Positions 32,228 to 44,579 of a DNA stretch of 64,000 nucleotides are shown here, in pieces. The stretch is from assembly GCA_036365145.1 (NCBI GenBank), contig JAEOAD010000013.1, positions 44,970,725 through 45,034,724 on the forward strand, written 5' to 3'. The first letter of the stretch is position 1. Each line of letters opens with the position of its first letter. Origin of the DNA: Orientallactaga sibirica. Taxonomy: Eukaryota; Chordata; Mammalia; Rodentia; Dipodidae. A program made the position numbers and the translations under genes. The notes beneath the pieces are model-generated. The model was not told the DNA's origin. It saw only the letters and a list, made by a program, of their open reading frames with translations, and did not search any database.

Positions 32228-33456
32228 CTATTCTGTGTGGAGTATTCCCTCAAGCATTCTCTGTAGGTTTGGCTTTGTGTTCATATAATCACAGAGTTGA
32301 CTTTCTTCATGGAAAGTTTTCCTTTCACCATCTATTATGAGAGATACTTTTGCTGTGTAGAGTAGCTTGGATTGGAAGCCATAGTTTTTAGACGTTGAAA
32401 TGTTCCATTCCAGGGTTTCCATTGAGAAATCTGATGTAATTCTGATAGGATTGCCTTTGTATATTGTGAGTTGTTTCTCTCTTGATATTTTTAACACTCT
32501 CTTTCTTTGTTTTCATTGTTAACAGTTAAAAAAAAAAAAAGCCAGCACTAGGGAGGCAGAGGTAGGATCACCATGAGTTCAAGGCCACCCTGAGAATACA
32601 GAGTGAATTCCAGGTCAGCTTGGGCTGTCTGTTTGCTGTTCTGTGGGCTTCTTGTTATCTGCATGGGCCTTTCTTTTGAGAGATTCAGAAAATTTTCTTC
32701 AATAATGTTGTTGAATATGTTCTCTATTCCTCTGGCCTGGATTTCCGCTCCTTCTGGTATACTCATGATCTGGATGTTTGGTCATTTTAGGGTATCCTAC
32801 AGTTACTTGTGTATTCTGTTCACTTGATTTTTTGAACTTAGCAAAGTTTTTGGCCTCCCAACCAATTTCCTCTATCTTGTTTTCCAGGTCAGAGGTTCTG
32901 TCTTCCACCTGAGTAATTCTGTTGGTGAGGGGTTCTAGAGAGGTTTTTATAATTTCTATATGATGTTTGATTTTCCGTTGTGTTGTTTTGCACTGTCTCC
33001 ATCTCTTTTTTGAGGTTCAGTTTCAAGTTTGAGTTCTGATGTTCTTGATGCTTCCTGGAGTTCATTCTTACATTTGATCAAGTCTTCATTAAGCTTAATC
33101 AACTGGTTGTTGAGATCTTCCATTTCTTGACTCATCTTCAATTTGTTCATATCTCTTTTGAGGGTTCTAACATTTTCTTCAATCAAGTTAAGCCTAATGT
33201 CAAAAGCTGAACAGTCTAAAAGATGATTCTGTTCAATTTCATTGATATGATTGTTGGTTCTTTGATGGTTTGCTTCCAGTTCAGTGATTCTTTTGATCAG
33301 GTTCTCATTGGTTGTTGTGTTTTCATTTTGGGAATGAATTGCTCTTGATTTCTCTGTGATTTCATTGGAGGCTTCCATTGTAGGACTGGATGTCCTTGGT
33401 GGAGATCTCTCAGTTTTCTGACTTTTGTGGGCTTTTTTACATTGTTGTCTACCCAT
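32228..33456 (-). pseudogene. L1 ORF1 (RNA-binding coat protein), broken
   Basis: ORF1p is the L1 RNA chaperone: an N-terminal coiled coil, a central RRM and a C-terminal domain. Here an intact 166-codon N-terminal part begins at ATG 33,456 (MGRQQCKKAHKSQK) with a Leu/Ile/Asn-rich coiled coil. Frame changes follow; RRM-region pieces (EDRTSDLENKIEEI, GIENIFNNIIEENF) lie at 32,908-32,640, and the C-terminal domain (KGNPIRITSDFS, PNLQRMLEGIL) at 32,497-32,228. A B1 fragment splits it at 32,536-32,632. Confidence 0.9.
32536..32632 (+). mobile_element. B1 fragment inside L1 ORF1
   Basis: Starts mid-element at GCCAGCACTAGGGAGGCAG after an A run and ends at CCAGGTCAGCTTGGGCTG. The A run on the 'wrong' side suggests a rearranged or inverted insertion. 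Confidence 0.75.
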
Positions 33457-33965
33457 TTTAGAGAGACTATTTTATTGAAGAGGAAGCAAGTTTTTGTCCT
33501 TTGGCCCGTGTACCCTCTGACTCAGGTGAACAGGGATGTTGGTACCCAGTGGCCAGTCAGGATACCAGAGCAAAAGGCCTGATTCTACAGCTCACACAGG
33601 GACCAGGCCTGCCCAAGCAGGCCACAATGGGACCTACCAGGATCAGGGAACTGGGAGGAACCAGGGAACAGGGATCTGGCCTACTAACTCCATGCCTCTG
33701 TGCCTGCACGTACAGTCCTGCGCAGGGAACCCGGATCAGGGAGAAATCTGGAAGTGGAGCTCTGACCTCCCCACTCCACACCCAACTGGGCACCCTCCTA
33801 CACAGGGAATGAGGACCAGGGAGCTTGGTAGAACAGGGGAACAGGGGTCTGGCCTACTCACTCTGTGCCAATGTGCCTGCCTGCACACCATCCAGCACAG
33901 GGAGCCCAGACCAGGGAGCATGGAGGAGCCAGGAAGCAGAGATCTGGCTTACTTACTCTACACTG
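33457..33965 (-). promoter_or_regulatory. L1 5'UTR with imperfect 80-100 base subrepeats
   Basis: GC-rich segment upstream of ORF1. A GGATCAGGGA-like motif recurs near 33,642, 33,733, 33,811 and 33,909, each followed by an AGGGATCTGGCCTACT-like block in most units. Position fits an L1 internal promoter region; activity cannot be judged. Plus-strand open frames at 33,501-33,812 and 33,536-34,030 are shadows. Confidence 0.7.
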
Positions 33966-34959
33966 TGCCATCCATAGAGATGTTTCAGTGCTGGACACTC
34001 CTCTGTCACATCTTCTCAGCAGTATGGTGACTTTTGGATCATCCCAGTGGTCACTGCCATCTGAAATGAGAAGCTTCTCTAACCAAAAGTGAGAATAGCA
34101 TTAATATATATGGGTATGGACATTAAGTAAAGTGCTTACAGGGATGTTTGGTGGGTATAATATATGCATTTAGCCAGACAAGAACATACTTTACACTCCT
34201 AAGGCTCACGACCTCCCCCACCATAGGCTTTTGATTAGGTTTTCAGTATCAGGCATGTATTCCCTCCCATAGAGTGGGCCTCCAGTCCAATTAGGAAGCA
34301 GTAGGTTGCCCCCATAACAGACTTGCCACTTTTAAACCCATTCCATCATTTGGCCTGGCTAGCCAAACTTGAGGCTTGCAGTATCCACTTTTGTCACTAC
34401 TGATGGATTCTGTCTCTCATAGGGCTGCATGCAGGGCAGTTTTTTCCATCTTTCTGTCAGCTGGTCTACAGGAAGGAGATTTGCAGCACAGGCTCAGTTT
34501 GATTTTCTAGGTGACCTTGCCACCAAAGGCTGTGGAATCTTCAGCAATAGGGTCTTATCATTTATTCCTGGTGGGAAACCAAGAGCCTTATCAATAACCT
34601 GTAATGTTATAGGGGCATCAGGGACCTCCCTGGCCAACAACTACTGAAAGTATCCCATTCTTGACCCTGAAATTTTTCAAGTAATAGTCCATAGCTTCGG
34701 GGTGTGCCATTATCCAAAAATGTAGGTTATCATATGGCTTATTCACAATAACCTGAATTTTTTATTAACCCTCCCCAACTCTTCTTTTACTCAATCACTT
34801 CCTGTAACCTCACTTGGGCCATGGCACCCACAGTAATCTGTTTGTCTACTTACATATATACAATACCATGCCCTTAAGTCCATCCCTCTCTTCCCTCCCT
34901 TATAGTCCTTTTTTAACTTACTGGACTCTGCTACTGATTTTTAATCCGGCTCACACACA

Positions 34960-35410
34960 AATCTGAACATTTGTAACTAGGATCCACATATGAGAGAGAC
35001 CATGCAACGTTTGTCTTTTGGGGCCTCGGTTACCTCACTTAGTATGAATGATCCTTTCTAGAGCAGATATCCCATCGATACCACAAGAAAAGATAGCACA
35101 CTGCCCAGTGCAAGATGTCCCACCTCCATTACATCTGCCAGTGCCCACGAGACATCACAAGGAAGTGGCACTCTAAACATGAGTGCTGCTCTCCATGCTA
35201 GTCTGACAACCAGCTCCTGGAACATGGGAATAGACGCTGGGGATACTCCGAATGCCTCCAGCGTAAATTCAGAGAGTTCAGAAACCTTACCACTAAACAG
35301 TTGTCTTATAATACCTGTTTATAGCAATATCCCCACCCTCCCTTGCCACTATTGTGATTTCTGAAGATGAACCCTCATAGACCTGTCTGGAGTTTTGGAA
35401 ACTAAAGGGT
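34960..35410 (+). repeat. Old L1-3'UTR-like repeat, copy in unit A
   Basis: Includes CATGCAACGTTTGTCTTTTG, TACCTCACTTAGTATGAATG and ACATGAGTGCTGCTC. The later part recurs at 44,580-44,940, 50,950-51,300 and 60,660-61,080. It carries a short Ser/Thr-rich open frame (35,179-35,364) conserved in all four copies. Confidence 0.65.
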
Positions 35411-35464
35411 GTTCTATAAATAAAATTACATGGTGTGTGCTTCAGGATTTTTTTACAAACTGAT

Positions 35465-35610
35465 TATCGGTTGCAGAGATGGCTCAGCAGTTAAAGGCAT
35501 GACTTCCATTCCCCACTTATCCACATAAAGCCAGATATACAAGTGGCACAAGCATTTGGATATAGAGGCAAGAAGCCTTAGTCAGCCCATACTCTTTGTA
35601 AAAGAAATAT
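35465..35610 (+). mobile_element. DIP-type SINE, diverged, both arms
   Basis: GGTTGCAGAGATGGCTCAGC, CCACATAAAGCCAGATATAC. Mirror copy at 60,072-60,244. Unit B has a related copy at 45,096-45,290, so the insertion predates the tandem duplication. Confidence 0.8.
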
Positions 35611-35701
35611 TTTTGAATATTAGTGATGAAAAATGGATCATAGAGAAACTTAACTGATTTGTCTCATTTATGAAAGTTGTACTAATTTGAATACATCATT
35701 T

Positions 35702-35845
35702 TTTTTTTTGGAAGTATCATCTCACTCTGGCTCAGGCTGACCTGGAATTCACTCTGTAGTCTCGGGGTGGCCTTAACACACGGTGATCCTCCCACCTCTG
35801 CCTCCCAAGTGCTGTAATTAAAGGTGTGCACCATGATGCCTGACT
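35702..35845 (-). mobile_element. B1 SINE, left arm only
   Basis: Antisense B1 absent from the mirror site near 60,005, so it postdates the inverted duplication. Confidence 0.88.
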
Positions 35846-35889
35846 TTCTTTCTTTTTTCTTTATCATTTCACTTGAGAATATGTGGCTC

Positions 35890-36190
35890 TGAGTTTAGAA
35901 GCAGGTGTGTGTGCGTGTCCACGAGACAGTGCCCAGGAGGAGGCCCGAGCAAAGATTGTTCTCATGCACAGGAACGCTATCTAACTACCTTTAGAGAGAA
36001 AGGGTCTCTCATGGGCCTGGAGCTCCTCCATTAGGGTAGATGGCCAGCTGGCCACTGAGACCCCATGAACCACTTTCTCCACCTCCACAGTGGTGGGATT
36101 CGGGGATGAGCGACCCCACTTGACATTCACATGTAGCTTCTCACACGTCAGTCCTCATACATGGGAGGCATTCACTTTGCCTACTAACTT
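35890..36190 (-). mobile_element. Old B3-like SINE at the start of unit A
   Basis: GT-rich tail complement, then GGAGCTCCTCCATTAGGGTA, CTGGCCACTGAGACCC and CACAGTGGTGGGATTCGGG, matching an antisense B3 in order. Equivalent elements begin units B (42,265) and A' (45,400). Confidence 0.65.
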
Positions 36191-38310
36191 ACCTCTCAAC
36201 CTCTAAAGGTTTTGTTTTTCCCTCTATTAATTCATATTTTGGGTATGCACCTACAACGTCAAGTAACGTGTCCATAATAAAACTATGACTTACGTTTGAT
36301 TTCTGAAAGAGGGCTCGTGAGCTACGTATCAAATACAATCACACACAATGACATTCATAAAGGAAAGAAGCCAGTGTTAACTTACTCTGCTTCATTTCCA
36401 CATCTGACGTTGTTCTTCACAACACTTCAGGATTTGATTTTGTGTCGTACAAGGACGGAGTCCCTGAGCCACACCTGCATGAACTTCACTTGTGGAGGGG
36501 TGCACACGGAGTGCATCCCTGGGGTCTGGAGACTGTGAGGCCCTGATTGCACAGGCCAGAAAGCTTTTAACCACCATGGCAAGAGTGGGCTGCACTGCTC
36601 AGGCCAGACTGCCTGCTTCTGTTAAACTGGGACCTTGCAGATGTTGTAGCCCCAAGATGTGGAGGCCTGGCAGCTGCTCCCCTTGTGCTGGCACCTCAAG
36701 GACCTCTATATGCTGGGGGTGAAAGGCCAGTGGGCCCCTCTCTCTCCCCACTGAGGATGTGATGGGGTTCAGGGGTCCTGGCTTTGATGCTAGCTCCTGC
36801 CGGGATAGTCTATGTGGCTGGGGTGCACGCCATTGTACAGGGTCAGTGCATGCTCTCGCCATGCCGAGGTATCAATGACAAGTTCGCACCATGATACACA
36901 GACTTGACCACCAGGACCAACCTTGCGGCTGCCTCCCATTGACCCTGGTGTGCAGGGAAGAATGTCTGTGCCACCTGCACAGGTTTCCAGGGTGGTTTAC
37001 ACAAGGGCAGCACACAAGTGCGGCAGCCTGGCTTCTGTGCCGGTGTCTTCTCACATTCTGGGATGGGCCAGAGGTGCGCAGCCTGGACTGCTTACCCCTG
37101 TGCACCTTACGTTCAGGGGCCAGAGTGGCACGTCATGAGGAAAGCTTGTTTCCATCACACTGGGGTCAGTGAGCTGTGTGGGCTGCGTCACTCAGCTCTG
37201 AAAGTGTACTCATGCTGAGTGCTCCGGGGCCTGCATGGGCCACCTGGTCTTAGGCCAGACTGTCTTGCTCCGGCTCCACGAGACAGACTCTTGTGGCCAG
37301 AGACATAGGGCAGCCGGCCTGCTCCAGCGGGGCTGACGTCTTGGCCATCTGTGTGAAGGGGACATACAGGCCAGGCTGTCTCTCCTCTACTGGCTGGGTT
37401 TCCTTCGCACCAGGAGCAGAGGCCCGATTACCTTCTCCAGCTTCTCAGAGGTTTTCCAGGGCGGGGATGTGATGTAGAACGCACGCTGCCAACGTGTCCA
37501 GTTCTGGTGACTTATGAGACCCAGGTTGGCATGCCGGGATGTCGAGGTCTCTGACAGTAGTGTTAGTCGTGAAAGTAAGGGGACTGCTGGCTCCTTCCGC
37601 GCTGTGGTTTAGGAAGTCGACTGGTGCCAGGAAAAAGTCTGACTGCCTGATCCCACCTCCTGGGGACTTGACCTCCATTATGGGCTGAACCATACAGGTC
37701 TGAATGCCTGCGGCCACCATGCTGCGCTGTGAAGGACTAGCTGGTGTCAGGCAGTGTACAATAAACTACTGCTGGTAGCATTGGAATTCCAGTGGGCCAA
37801 GTGGAAAGGACCAGATTGAATATGAGTGGCTGTGTCCCTGGGGTCTCTTGTGCACCAGTCACACAGGTTTGATTGGGTGATCCCCCCTGGTGTGGGCCCA
37901 GGAGCCCAGGCTGGACTGCCCTCTCCTGGTTCACTGGTCACTTGTGGATCAGGGCTTGAAGGCCCACCTGCCTCACTGAGGTCTCTCCAACTCCATGGTC
38001 CCCATTTCACTTTGTGGTGTGGCTGTTGGTTGACACACTCCACAGCCTGCCGCAGGGTGTGGCCTGCTCTTTTCAGGTCCTCTTGCAAGCAGACTGGTCC
38101 CTATGGGCCATGATGACACAGGTTCCGCGGACCGTGGGTTCCCACATGTCCTACAGGCACCAGCCTTTCCCGGTTCCCTGCTGGCTCCTCCTCACGGTGT
38201 CGCTGTTAGTTTGCTGTTCTGGAGGCTCTGGCTTCTTTTTGGAGATGCTGAGGTGCATCTCAGCCTGGTGGGGTTGGGTGGAGATGGCAAGCCCTGGCTC
38301 TTCTTCCTCC

Positions 38311-38990
38311 TCACAAGCCTTGGTTCACTTTCAGCCCCAGCACCTGGGCGGGGGACAGGTCGCTCTGGGCCTTTCTCTGCTCTTCCTTGTGTGCTTTTTC
38401 CAGGGGCTGCTGCTCTGCCCCCTGCTGCCTCTTCCTACTTGATGTGGGACCTGCCAACTGCTGCTTGCATTTGGGTAAAATCCTCATGCCAGTTAGAACA
38501 TGTCCCTTGAGGTCAGCCATGGTGTCCTGGCAGAGCTCACTTGTGGCCAGCCCCGTCTGGCCGCGTGCTCGCCTCCTCCAGTCCGGTACTTTCTCCCTAC
38601 TGTATGATGTTTCTGGCCATCAGGGCTCGTTGGCTACTCTCTCGGGCAGGTGACCTGTCCATTTTGATATCTCTTCATCTGCAGGCTGGCCTTCTGAAGG
38701 AGGACCACTGCCCTTCCGTTGACCCGGCTCTCCCCTGCTGTGATAAGGTCCAGATGCAGCTCTTCCACGACCTCTGTGAATGTGCGGAATTTGAAGAGCT
38801 GCCTCTCTGCCCTTGTTCTCTTCCTCCACCTTCTTCCCCAGGCTGCTGTGCAGTGATTGAGTCTTCAGTCTTCGTGGATGACAGCAGACTGCTTGGGAAG
38901 GGGCCTGACACTCCGCTGCAGACCTAGGAAGATGGGAAAGACGCTTGTGTTTCCCCGCCCGATGTTCCACTTGAGTCAGGGGCATTGCCC
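38311..38990 (-). pseudogene. Unknown open-frame family, left-arm copy, disabled
   Basis: Homologous to the 355-codon spacer frame but broken: a frameshift just after the EEENKG block, an in-frame stop (complement CTA at 38,634-38,636, TAG on the coding strand) where the spacer copy has GAG, and a further shift before the ADLKGHVLTG block (short frame 38,311-38,520). The mirror copy in the right arm carries the same TAG. Confidence 0.75.
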
Positions 38991-40039
38991 TCCTAGCCTG
39001 CAGATCACATAAGCCCTTCCCACAGGCTGGGGCAGCCAGGTGGAGTTTTACTTCCTGTGCAGCTCAGTAAGCCTTAATTGTTGCTCCAGAGGCCTGGCTG
39101 CCCCAGTGCCTCCTGGCTCACACTACAGGATAGTCTTTGTGTTCTCATTGTTCGTAACTTAGCCCCAGATCATTCATTTTAGCCTCAGGGAATCCTGGGA
39201 ACCTGGGCTTCAACCCACTAACGACCTTCCCCTTGCTAAGAGGTCTCTTGGCCCCCAGCACTATTTCTGTGTCTTAATATTTCCTCATAGAATTTTCTGG
39301 ACAAAATGTGCTCCATCCTCTTGTGCCACACTCTTTGCCCTGGGTTGGAGGAATAATGGACCCAGAGCAAAGCATATAATATTTGGGTGGGGGCCCTCTG
39401 GGGTCCTCATTCTCTGTTGGAAGTGGGTGGGTGTGGTTCAAGCAAAAGGTGGCTTGAATCAGACTGGGCCCCATTTGGCTGTGGTCTTTGGGCCCTGTGA
39501 GTCTAGGAAGGAAGCGTCTACAGAGGACACAGGCATGGCTTGGGTGCCTGGCAGCTTCCCTGTGGCAAGCAGAAGGCCAGGGACAAGGCAGTGAGGATGT
39601 CATGGGCTCTGGTTAGCCCCGCACGCTGGCTTTCAGGCCATGGTCATCCATTCCATTTCTTTCCTCTGCATAGTCTCAGACCTTGTGCTGCGTCAATGGA
39701 GGCTGTACTGTGCCCAGCCTTGGGGCCTGCTTGGAAAAGCTGAGCACACTGCACTGAACTTGTATTGCCGATGAGTCTGAGCGGGATTTCAAAGCCAAGG
39801 ATGAGGAGTTACTCTACATTCAGTGTGGTGGGAGCACGCACACGTGAAGAATTGCCCCAGCATGATTTCGTGTTCCCTACCATGTTCTGAGCACTGGGGA
39901 TACAGGACCAGAGAGGAGGCAAGGTCCAGCTCTCAGGGGCTTATTCCGATAGTGAAGGAGACTTGGGATGGGCGCTGGATAAACAGAGCGGGCAAGAAGT
40001 GTTTGGGAAGAGAAGAGGCATGGCAGCTGGGAAATTAGT

Positions 40040-40460
40040 GAGCTTCCTCTGCTGTGACAAAACACCTGACGTTAAAAACACCCGAGAGGAATGGTTTATT
40101 CCTCTTCACAGTTTTAGAGACGCCAGTGGTTGTTTGAATCATGGAACCCATAGGCTCTTGTTGTGAATGCTCGGTCCCCCCTGGTGACAGTTTGGGAGGT
40201 GCAGCCCTGCTGGAGAGGTTGGGTTACTGGGTGTGAGCACAGGAGTGTGCCAGCCCTGGCTTCCCAGTGTCAGATGTCAGCTCATTGTGGTTATATTCTA
40301 ACAGCTGCTGTGGCTAGACGTGTTGAACAACCCGGGCGCTACCATCTTATTCCCGCCATGCTGAAACTTCCCTTCAGAACTGTAAGGCAGAACGACCCCT
40401 GTCTTATCAGCTGCTTGTGGTCGGTGTTTTGTCTCAGCAATGTTAAGGTAACCATGACCC
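40040..40460 (-). repeat. Rodent interspersed repeat in unit A
   Basis: Antisense copy of the family at 8,470-9,130 (CTGCTGTGACAAAACACCTG at one end, CTCAGCAATGTTAAGGTAAC at the other). Mirror at 55,400-55,830. The 104-codon plus frame at 40,163-40,477 lies inside. Confidence 0.65.
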
Positions 40461-40851
40461 CATCACAGCTGAACTGAGCAGTGGAAATTAGCATCTTACA
40501 CTAAGGAGATATCCAAGAAGCACAGAGAGAGAATGGCCCTCATCCCCAATTTAAATTGACACTCACCAAGCAAGTGCAGATGTCCATCCTCAGGAAGCAT
40601 GCATCTTGTCACGCAGCTTTGCCCTTGGCTTGAGCTTCCGCCTGACATTTGAAACTCTCTCTTCTTGGAGTCTTCACAGTCACTCGTATTCTTATGGTAA
40701 CTGAAGGCCCCCTGGGGGAACAAGATACTATTTGGGCAAAGGGGACTTTGTGATGGAAAGGCAAACCCTGGGAGGGTCTGTCCTGCTGCTTCTGGACTGT
40801 TTCTGTGGCCAGTCTGCAGTACAAGGTGTTAGTATGTATGTGAGGTCCAAT

Positions 40852-40853
40852 AT

Positions 40854-40901
<48 letters not shown>

Positions 40902-40907
40902 TTTTTT
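40852..40907. repeat. (CTTT)n microsatellite
   Basis: About 12 tetranucleotide units. The mirror site in the right arm (about 54,990-55,010) has only about 4, so arm lengths differ by slippage. Confidence 0.95.
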
Positions 40908-40936
40908 TTTGTTGTTGTTTTTGGTTTTTTTGTTTT

Positions 40937-41075
40937 TTTGAGGTAGGGTCTCACTCCGGCCCAGGCTGACCGGGAATTAACTATGTAGTCTCAGGGTGGC
41001 CTCAAACTCTCGGCGATCCTCCTACCTCTGCCTCCCGAGTGCTGGGATAAAGGCGTGCACCACCACGCCCGGCTC
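40937..41075 (-). mobile_element. B1 SINE, both arms
   Basis: Antisense B1 with many CG dinucleotides retained. Mirror copy at 54,813-54,962. It is missing from the equivalent site of the spacer unit, so it inserted into unit A before the inverted duplication. Confidence 0.92.
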
Positions 41076-42264
41076 ATTATTATTTCTTTATGAGTGAAGA
41101 TCTCACTAGGAATCTAGGCTGCACTCGGTTTTGGAATCCTCCCGTGTTCAGCCTCTGGGTGCTGGGATTCCAAGCAGCCCTGGCAGTGCATCCCCAGTGG
41201 AAAGTTCCTAATTTTATAGACTGTTCTGTCGGCTCTTATCATACCCTGGGTTCTTGCTTCCTAGCTGAGTCTCCCTTAACCCAGTGTCCCCTGTGGGGAT
41301 TTGAATGAGAAATGTGCCCCACAGCGCATGTGCCCCTGGTTAAGTCTCATACTTGATCCCAGCACTGAAGTCTTTAGGAGGAAGAGCCTTGCTGCAGCAG
41401 GGTGTCACGGGTGGCTCTCGGGGTTAGTCCAGCTCCAAATCCAGTACTTGGCCTACTTCCTCTTAGATATGTGACAAGATGTGAGTCAGCTTCCCGCTCA
41501 GGCCATGCTTCCCAGGCACAACGACACTGTGCGCCTCTGGGAACTATAACCCCAGTAGAAACCCGTTCTTCATAGAAGCTGTTCCTGCTCAGGCGTTAGT
41601 TCCAGCAAGTGGAAGTACACCCACATCCAGCACCCGAGTCTCTGACCTTCAGAGATGGGAGTTTTCTTTGCTCAGTGCTTGCCAGCTTAATACCTCCACA
41701 TTGTGAGCGTGTTCAAACCTTATTTTTGCTTCCTGCTGAGTAGTTTCCCTGTGTTCTCATGCATTGCGTCCCACTTGATAGGTCATTTGCCTATTGCAGT
41801 GTATTTCATTTGTTTCCGTTTTGAGTTATTACAAAAAGTGCTGTGTGCACGTTCTCTGTACTGACTGTGTAGAAACATAGGAGACATGTTATTGACTCTG
41901 AGGAAAAGACGTCAAATTGCATAGTAAACACAGGTATATTTTATGAAGAAATTAGTATCCCCCATGGAGGTGATAGTGGGGAGATCAGGAACGACTAGAA
42001 AGAGCGCAAACAACAAAAAGCGAGAGAAATAAACTAACAATCTATCCACCACCGTGTCCATGACTAACGTATTACACATCACTGGCAATGTGCAAGTATC
42101 AGTTACTTTCTCAAGGCCACGTAAGGCAGGAAGGGGTTTCTTTTGGGTCTACCATGTTGAGGGCAAGTGCATCAAGACAAGGAACGCACGGCAGGAACAG
42201 GAAACCAAGAGACACCAAATCACATTGACAGCCATCCTGCCATTTTCCCCCTTTCTTTTGTTGT

Positions 42265-42600
42265 GAGTGTGTGTAGATGTGCATGTGTGTGAGTGGGTGT
42301 GTGCACAGTAGTGTATGTACCCCTGTAGAGAGCAGGGAACAACGTTGGTGTCATCCTGAGGCACACCATCTACCATTATAGAGAAGGGAGCTCTCTTGGC
42401 CTGGAGCTCCTCCAGTAGACTCGCCTGGCTCGCCAGTGAGCTCCCAGGATGCTCCTTTCTCCACGTCCCCATCGCTGGGTTACAGGAGTGGACTGTCCAG
42501 CCCAAGCATCTACTGTAGCATGTGGACACCAACTGCAGTCCTCACGTTTGGGAGGCATTCACATTACCCACCGATCTGTCTCCCCAGCCTCTCTAAGACG
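42265..42600 (-). mobile_element. Old B3-like SINE in unit B
   Basis: GTGTGT-rich tail complement, CTTGGCCTGGAGCTCCTCCA, CTCGCCAGTGAGCTCCC, CCCATCGCTGGGTTACAGG. Mirror at about 53,288-53,623, where the sense order is clearer. Confidence 0.7.
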
Positions 42601-43764
42601 CTGACCCCGTTCGTTGATGTTTGGACTCATTCCTACAAAGACAGGTAACGTGCACCCCACAAACATGACTTAGGTTTGTCTCTCTGAAAAAGGGACCACT
42701 AGCTACGTCATCAAATCCAACCCTACGCTGGTAACAATCAAACAGGAAACAAGCCATTCTTCACGTACATTGCTTCATTTGTACATCTTACTGAGTTTTT
42801 TCTTCTCAATACTGCATGGATTTGATTTTCAACAGCATGGAGAGAAGTTGGTAAGCCACGCATTCACAGAGTTCATTTGTGTAGGGTCCCCACGCAGTGG
42901 CCCTTATGGTCTGAGGAGCTCCAGGGTGCTGGACTTGGTGCCCACTCCTGCCGGGCTAGATCTGTGACAGGTGTGGGCTGGCTCATACAGGTTGAATGCT
43001 TGCTCTGGCCATGCTGAGTTATCAGTGACAAATTCAAACCTTGATGCACAGGCCAGACAGCCCACTCCTGCCTCACTGCTGTCTCTCATTGGCCCTGGTG
43101 TGCAGGGAAGAATGCCTGTTCCAACCTACGCTGGTTTTGGAATGGCTAATATGTGGCAAACACGCAACAGAGGCAGCCTTGCTGCTATGTGCCTGTCTTC
43201 CCGCAGACCGGTTTGGGCCTGGCACGTACAGGTTGGACTACCTGCCCCTGCAGAGCTTGGGCTCAGTGGCCAGAGTGGGACGTCATGCACCAACCTGGTT
43301 GTCATCACACGGGGTCTCCATGAGCTCTGTGGGCTGAGTCACTCAGCTCTGAAGTGTGCTCATGTTGAGTTCTCGGGGACCCGCATGGGACAATTGGCCT
43401 CAGGGCAGACTGTTATCAGTGTCTCTTATGGCCAGGGACATAGGGAAGCCTGCCTGCTCTAGCTGACCACATGTCTTGGCCATCTGTGTGCACAGGGGAC
43501 AAACTGGCCAGGCTGTCTCCTCCACACTTGCTGGTGTTTCCTTTGGGACAGATGCAGAGGCCAGATTACCTTCTCCATGGTCGCTGTGGTTCTCTAGGAC
43601 TGTGTATGAGGTAGAGCACAAGAGCACACCGTGCTGACTTCTGGGTGACATGGGGACGCAGGTATGCATCACAGAGGGTCTCTGTCTGTGACACGAGTGA
43701 TGGCCCTGAAAGTGAGAGGATGCTGGACCCTGTTGCGCTATGGAGTCGGTGTCTTAGGGAGGCT

Positions 43765-43960
43765 GGGCAGACAGATCCACAGGTAATGGGAATGCCTCCC
43801 AAACATGCGGACTCTGATGGGTGCCCACATCCTACAGTGAATGATCGGGCTGGGCATCTCACTCCTGTAATCCCAACAATCGAGAGGAGGAGCGAGGAGG
43901 ATCCTGTGAGCTCACTGGAGGTCTACGTATGCCAGGACACAGGCCACACTGCCCATGGTC
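43765..43960 (+). mobile_element. Old B3-like SINE fragment
   Basis: GGCTGGGCAGACAGATCCAC, GATCGGGCTGGGCATCTCAC, CCTGTAATCCCAACAATCG, TCACTGGAGGTCTACG. Mirror at 51,916-52,111. Confidence 0.7.
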
Positions 43961-44312
43961 CTTGCAGGCTGGGGCCGGCTCTCTGAGCTCTTTGCTCCTA
44001 TGATGGCATGTGTCTTACTAGATTTAAGGCTGGATCCAAAGGAAGGAGTTTCCTGTCCCATAAACTCAGAGAGAAGCTTGTGGCTACGGAGGTCACAGGT
44101 CCTAGCAGGAAAGACACAACCATATTGTTTTTAATTTTAACTGGATAACATGTACCTGCCCAATTGTCCTCTAAACATTGGTGCTTGTGTCCTAGGGGAC
44201 TGCTGCTGTCACTCTGCTGTCAGCCTTGCTCGGGGAGAACTTTTCACAATGGGAGACCAACTGGTCAAGTCCTGAGACTTAAGTGACTTTCTGTTGCACA
44301 CAGCACACTGTT

Positions 44313-44374
44313 ATCTTTCTACATCTGCCTCCCGAGTGCTGGGATTAAAGGCATGTGCCACCATGTCCAGCTTT
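44313..44374 (-). mobile_element. B1 fragment
   Basis: ACATCTGCCTCCCGAGTGCT, GGGATTAAAGGCATGTGCCA. Mirror at about 51,500-51,575. Confidence 0.8.
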
Positions 44375-44579
44375 TGATTTTTTTTATTGATTATGAATTT
44401 TTTGCTCTGACACTGTCAGGTTCTGGTCATACTGCCATCAAGTTATACCCTCATAATCTCTCTCTTCCATCCCATTCCATTAAGGGCCCGCCTCAGTGGA
44501 GTTACTAGAGCTCTGTGGAGAATCTGTTGTGTTTTACAGAAAGCAGTGAAAACCTGGGAGAACCAAGATCTATCAATAC

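Larger units (their letters stand above)
28358..33965 (-). mobile_element. L1 retrotransposon, near full length but with the RT core deleted
   Basis: Minus-strand LINE-1. From its 5' end: GC-rich 5'UTR (33,457-33,965), ORF1 (33,456-32,228), ORF2 endonuclease part (about 32,120-31,060), a large deletion removing the reverse-transcriptase core, the ORF2 C-terminal part (about 30,743-29,877) and a 3'UTR (29,876-28,358). It is absent from the mirror site in the right arm, which is therefore the empty site. Frames are broken and it cannot be autonomous. Hosts a DIP, one B1, a B1 fragment and a GAAA tract. Confidence 0.92.
35890..41640 (+). repeat. Repeat unit A (left arm)
   Basis: Order: B3-like start, 36,190-36,480 AT-richer segment, lattice 36,480-37,440, conserved block 37,440-37,900, open-frame segment 37,900-38,990, old repeats 39,000-41,640. 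Strong matches to the spacer copy at 36,980-38,990 with 46,440-48,340 and at 41,086-41,637 with 49,546-50,097. Confidence 0.85.

Noticed and set aside
31597..32340. Plus-strand open frames of 132 and 105 codons
   Set aside because: They are the antisense of L1 ORF2 and ORF1, whose minus-strand motifs are plain in the same bases.
40732..40941. Open frame ending in a Leu/Phe/Ser run
   Set aside because: Reads through the CTTT microsatellite and the following B1 tail; the mirror copy differs in the same run.
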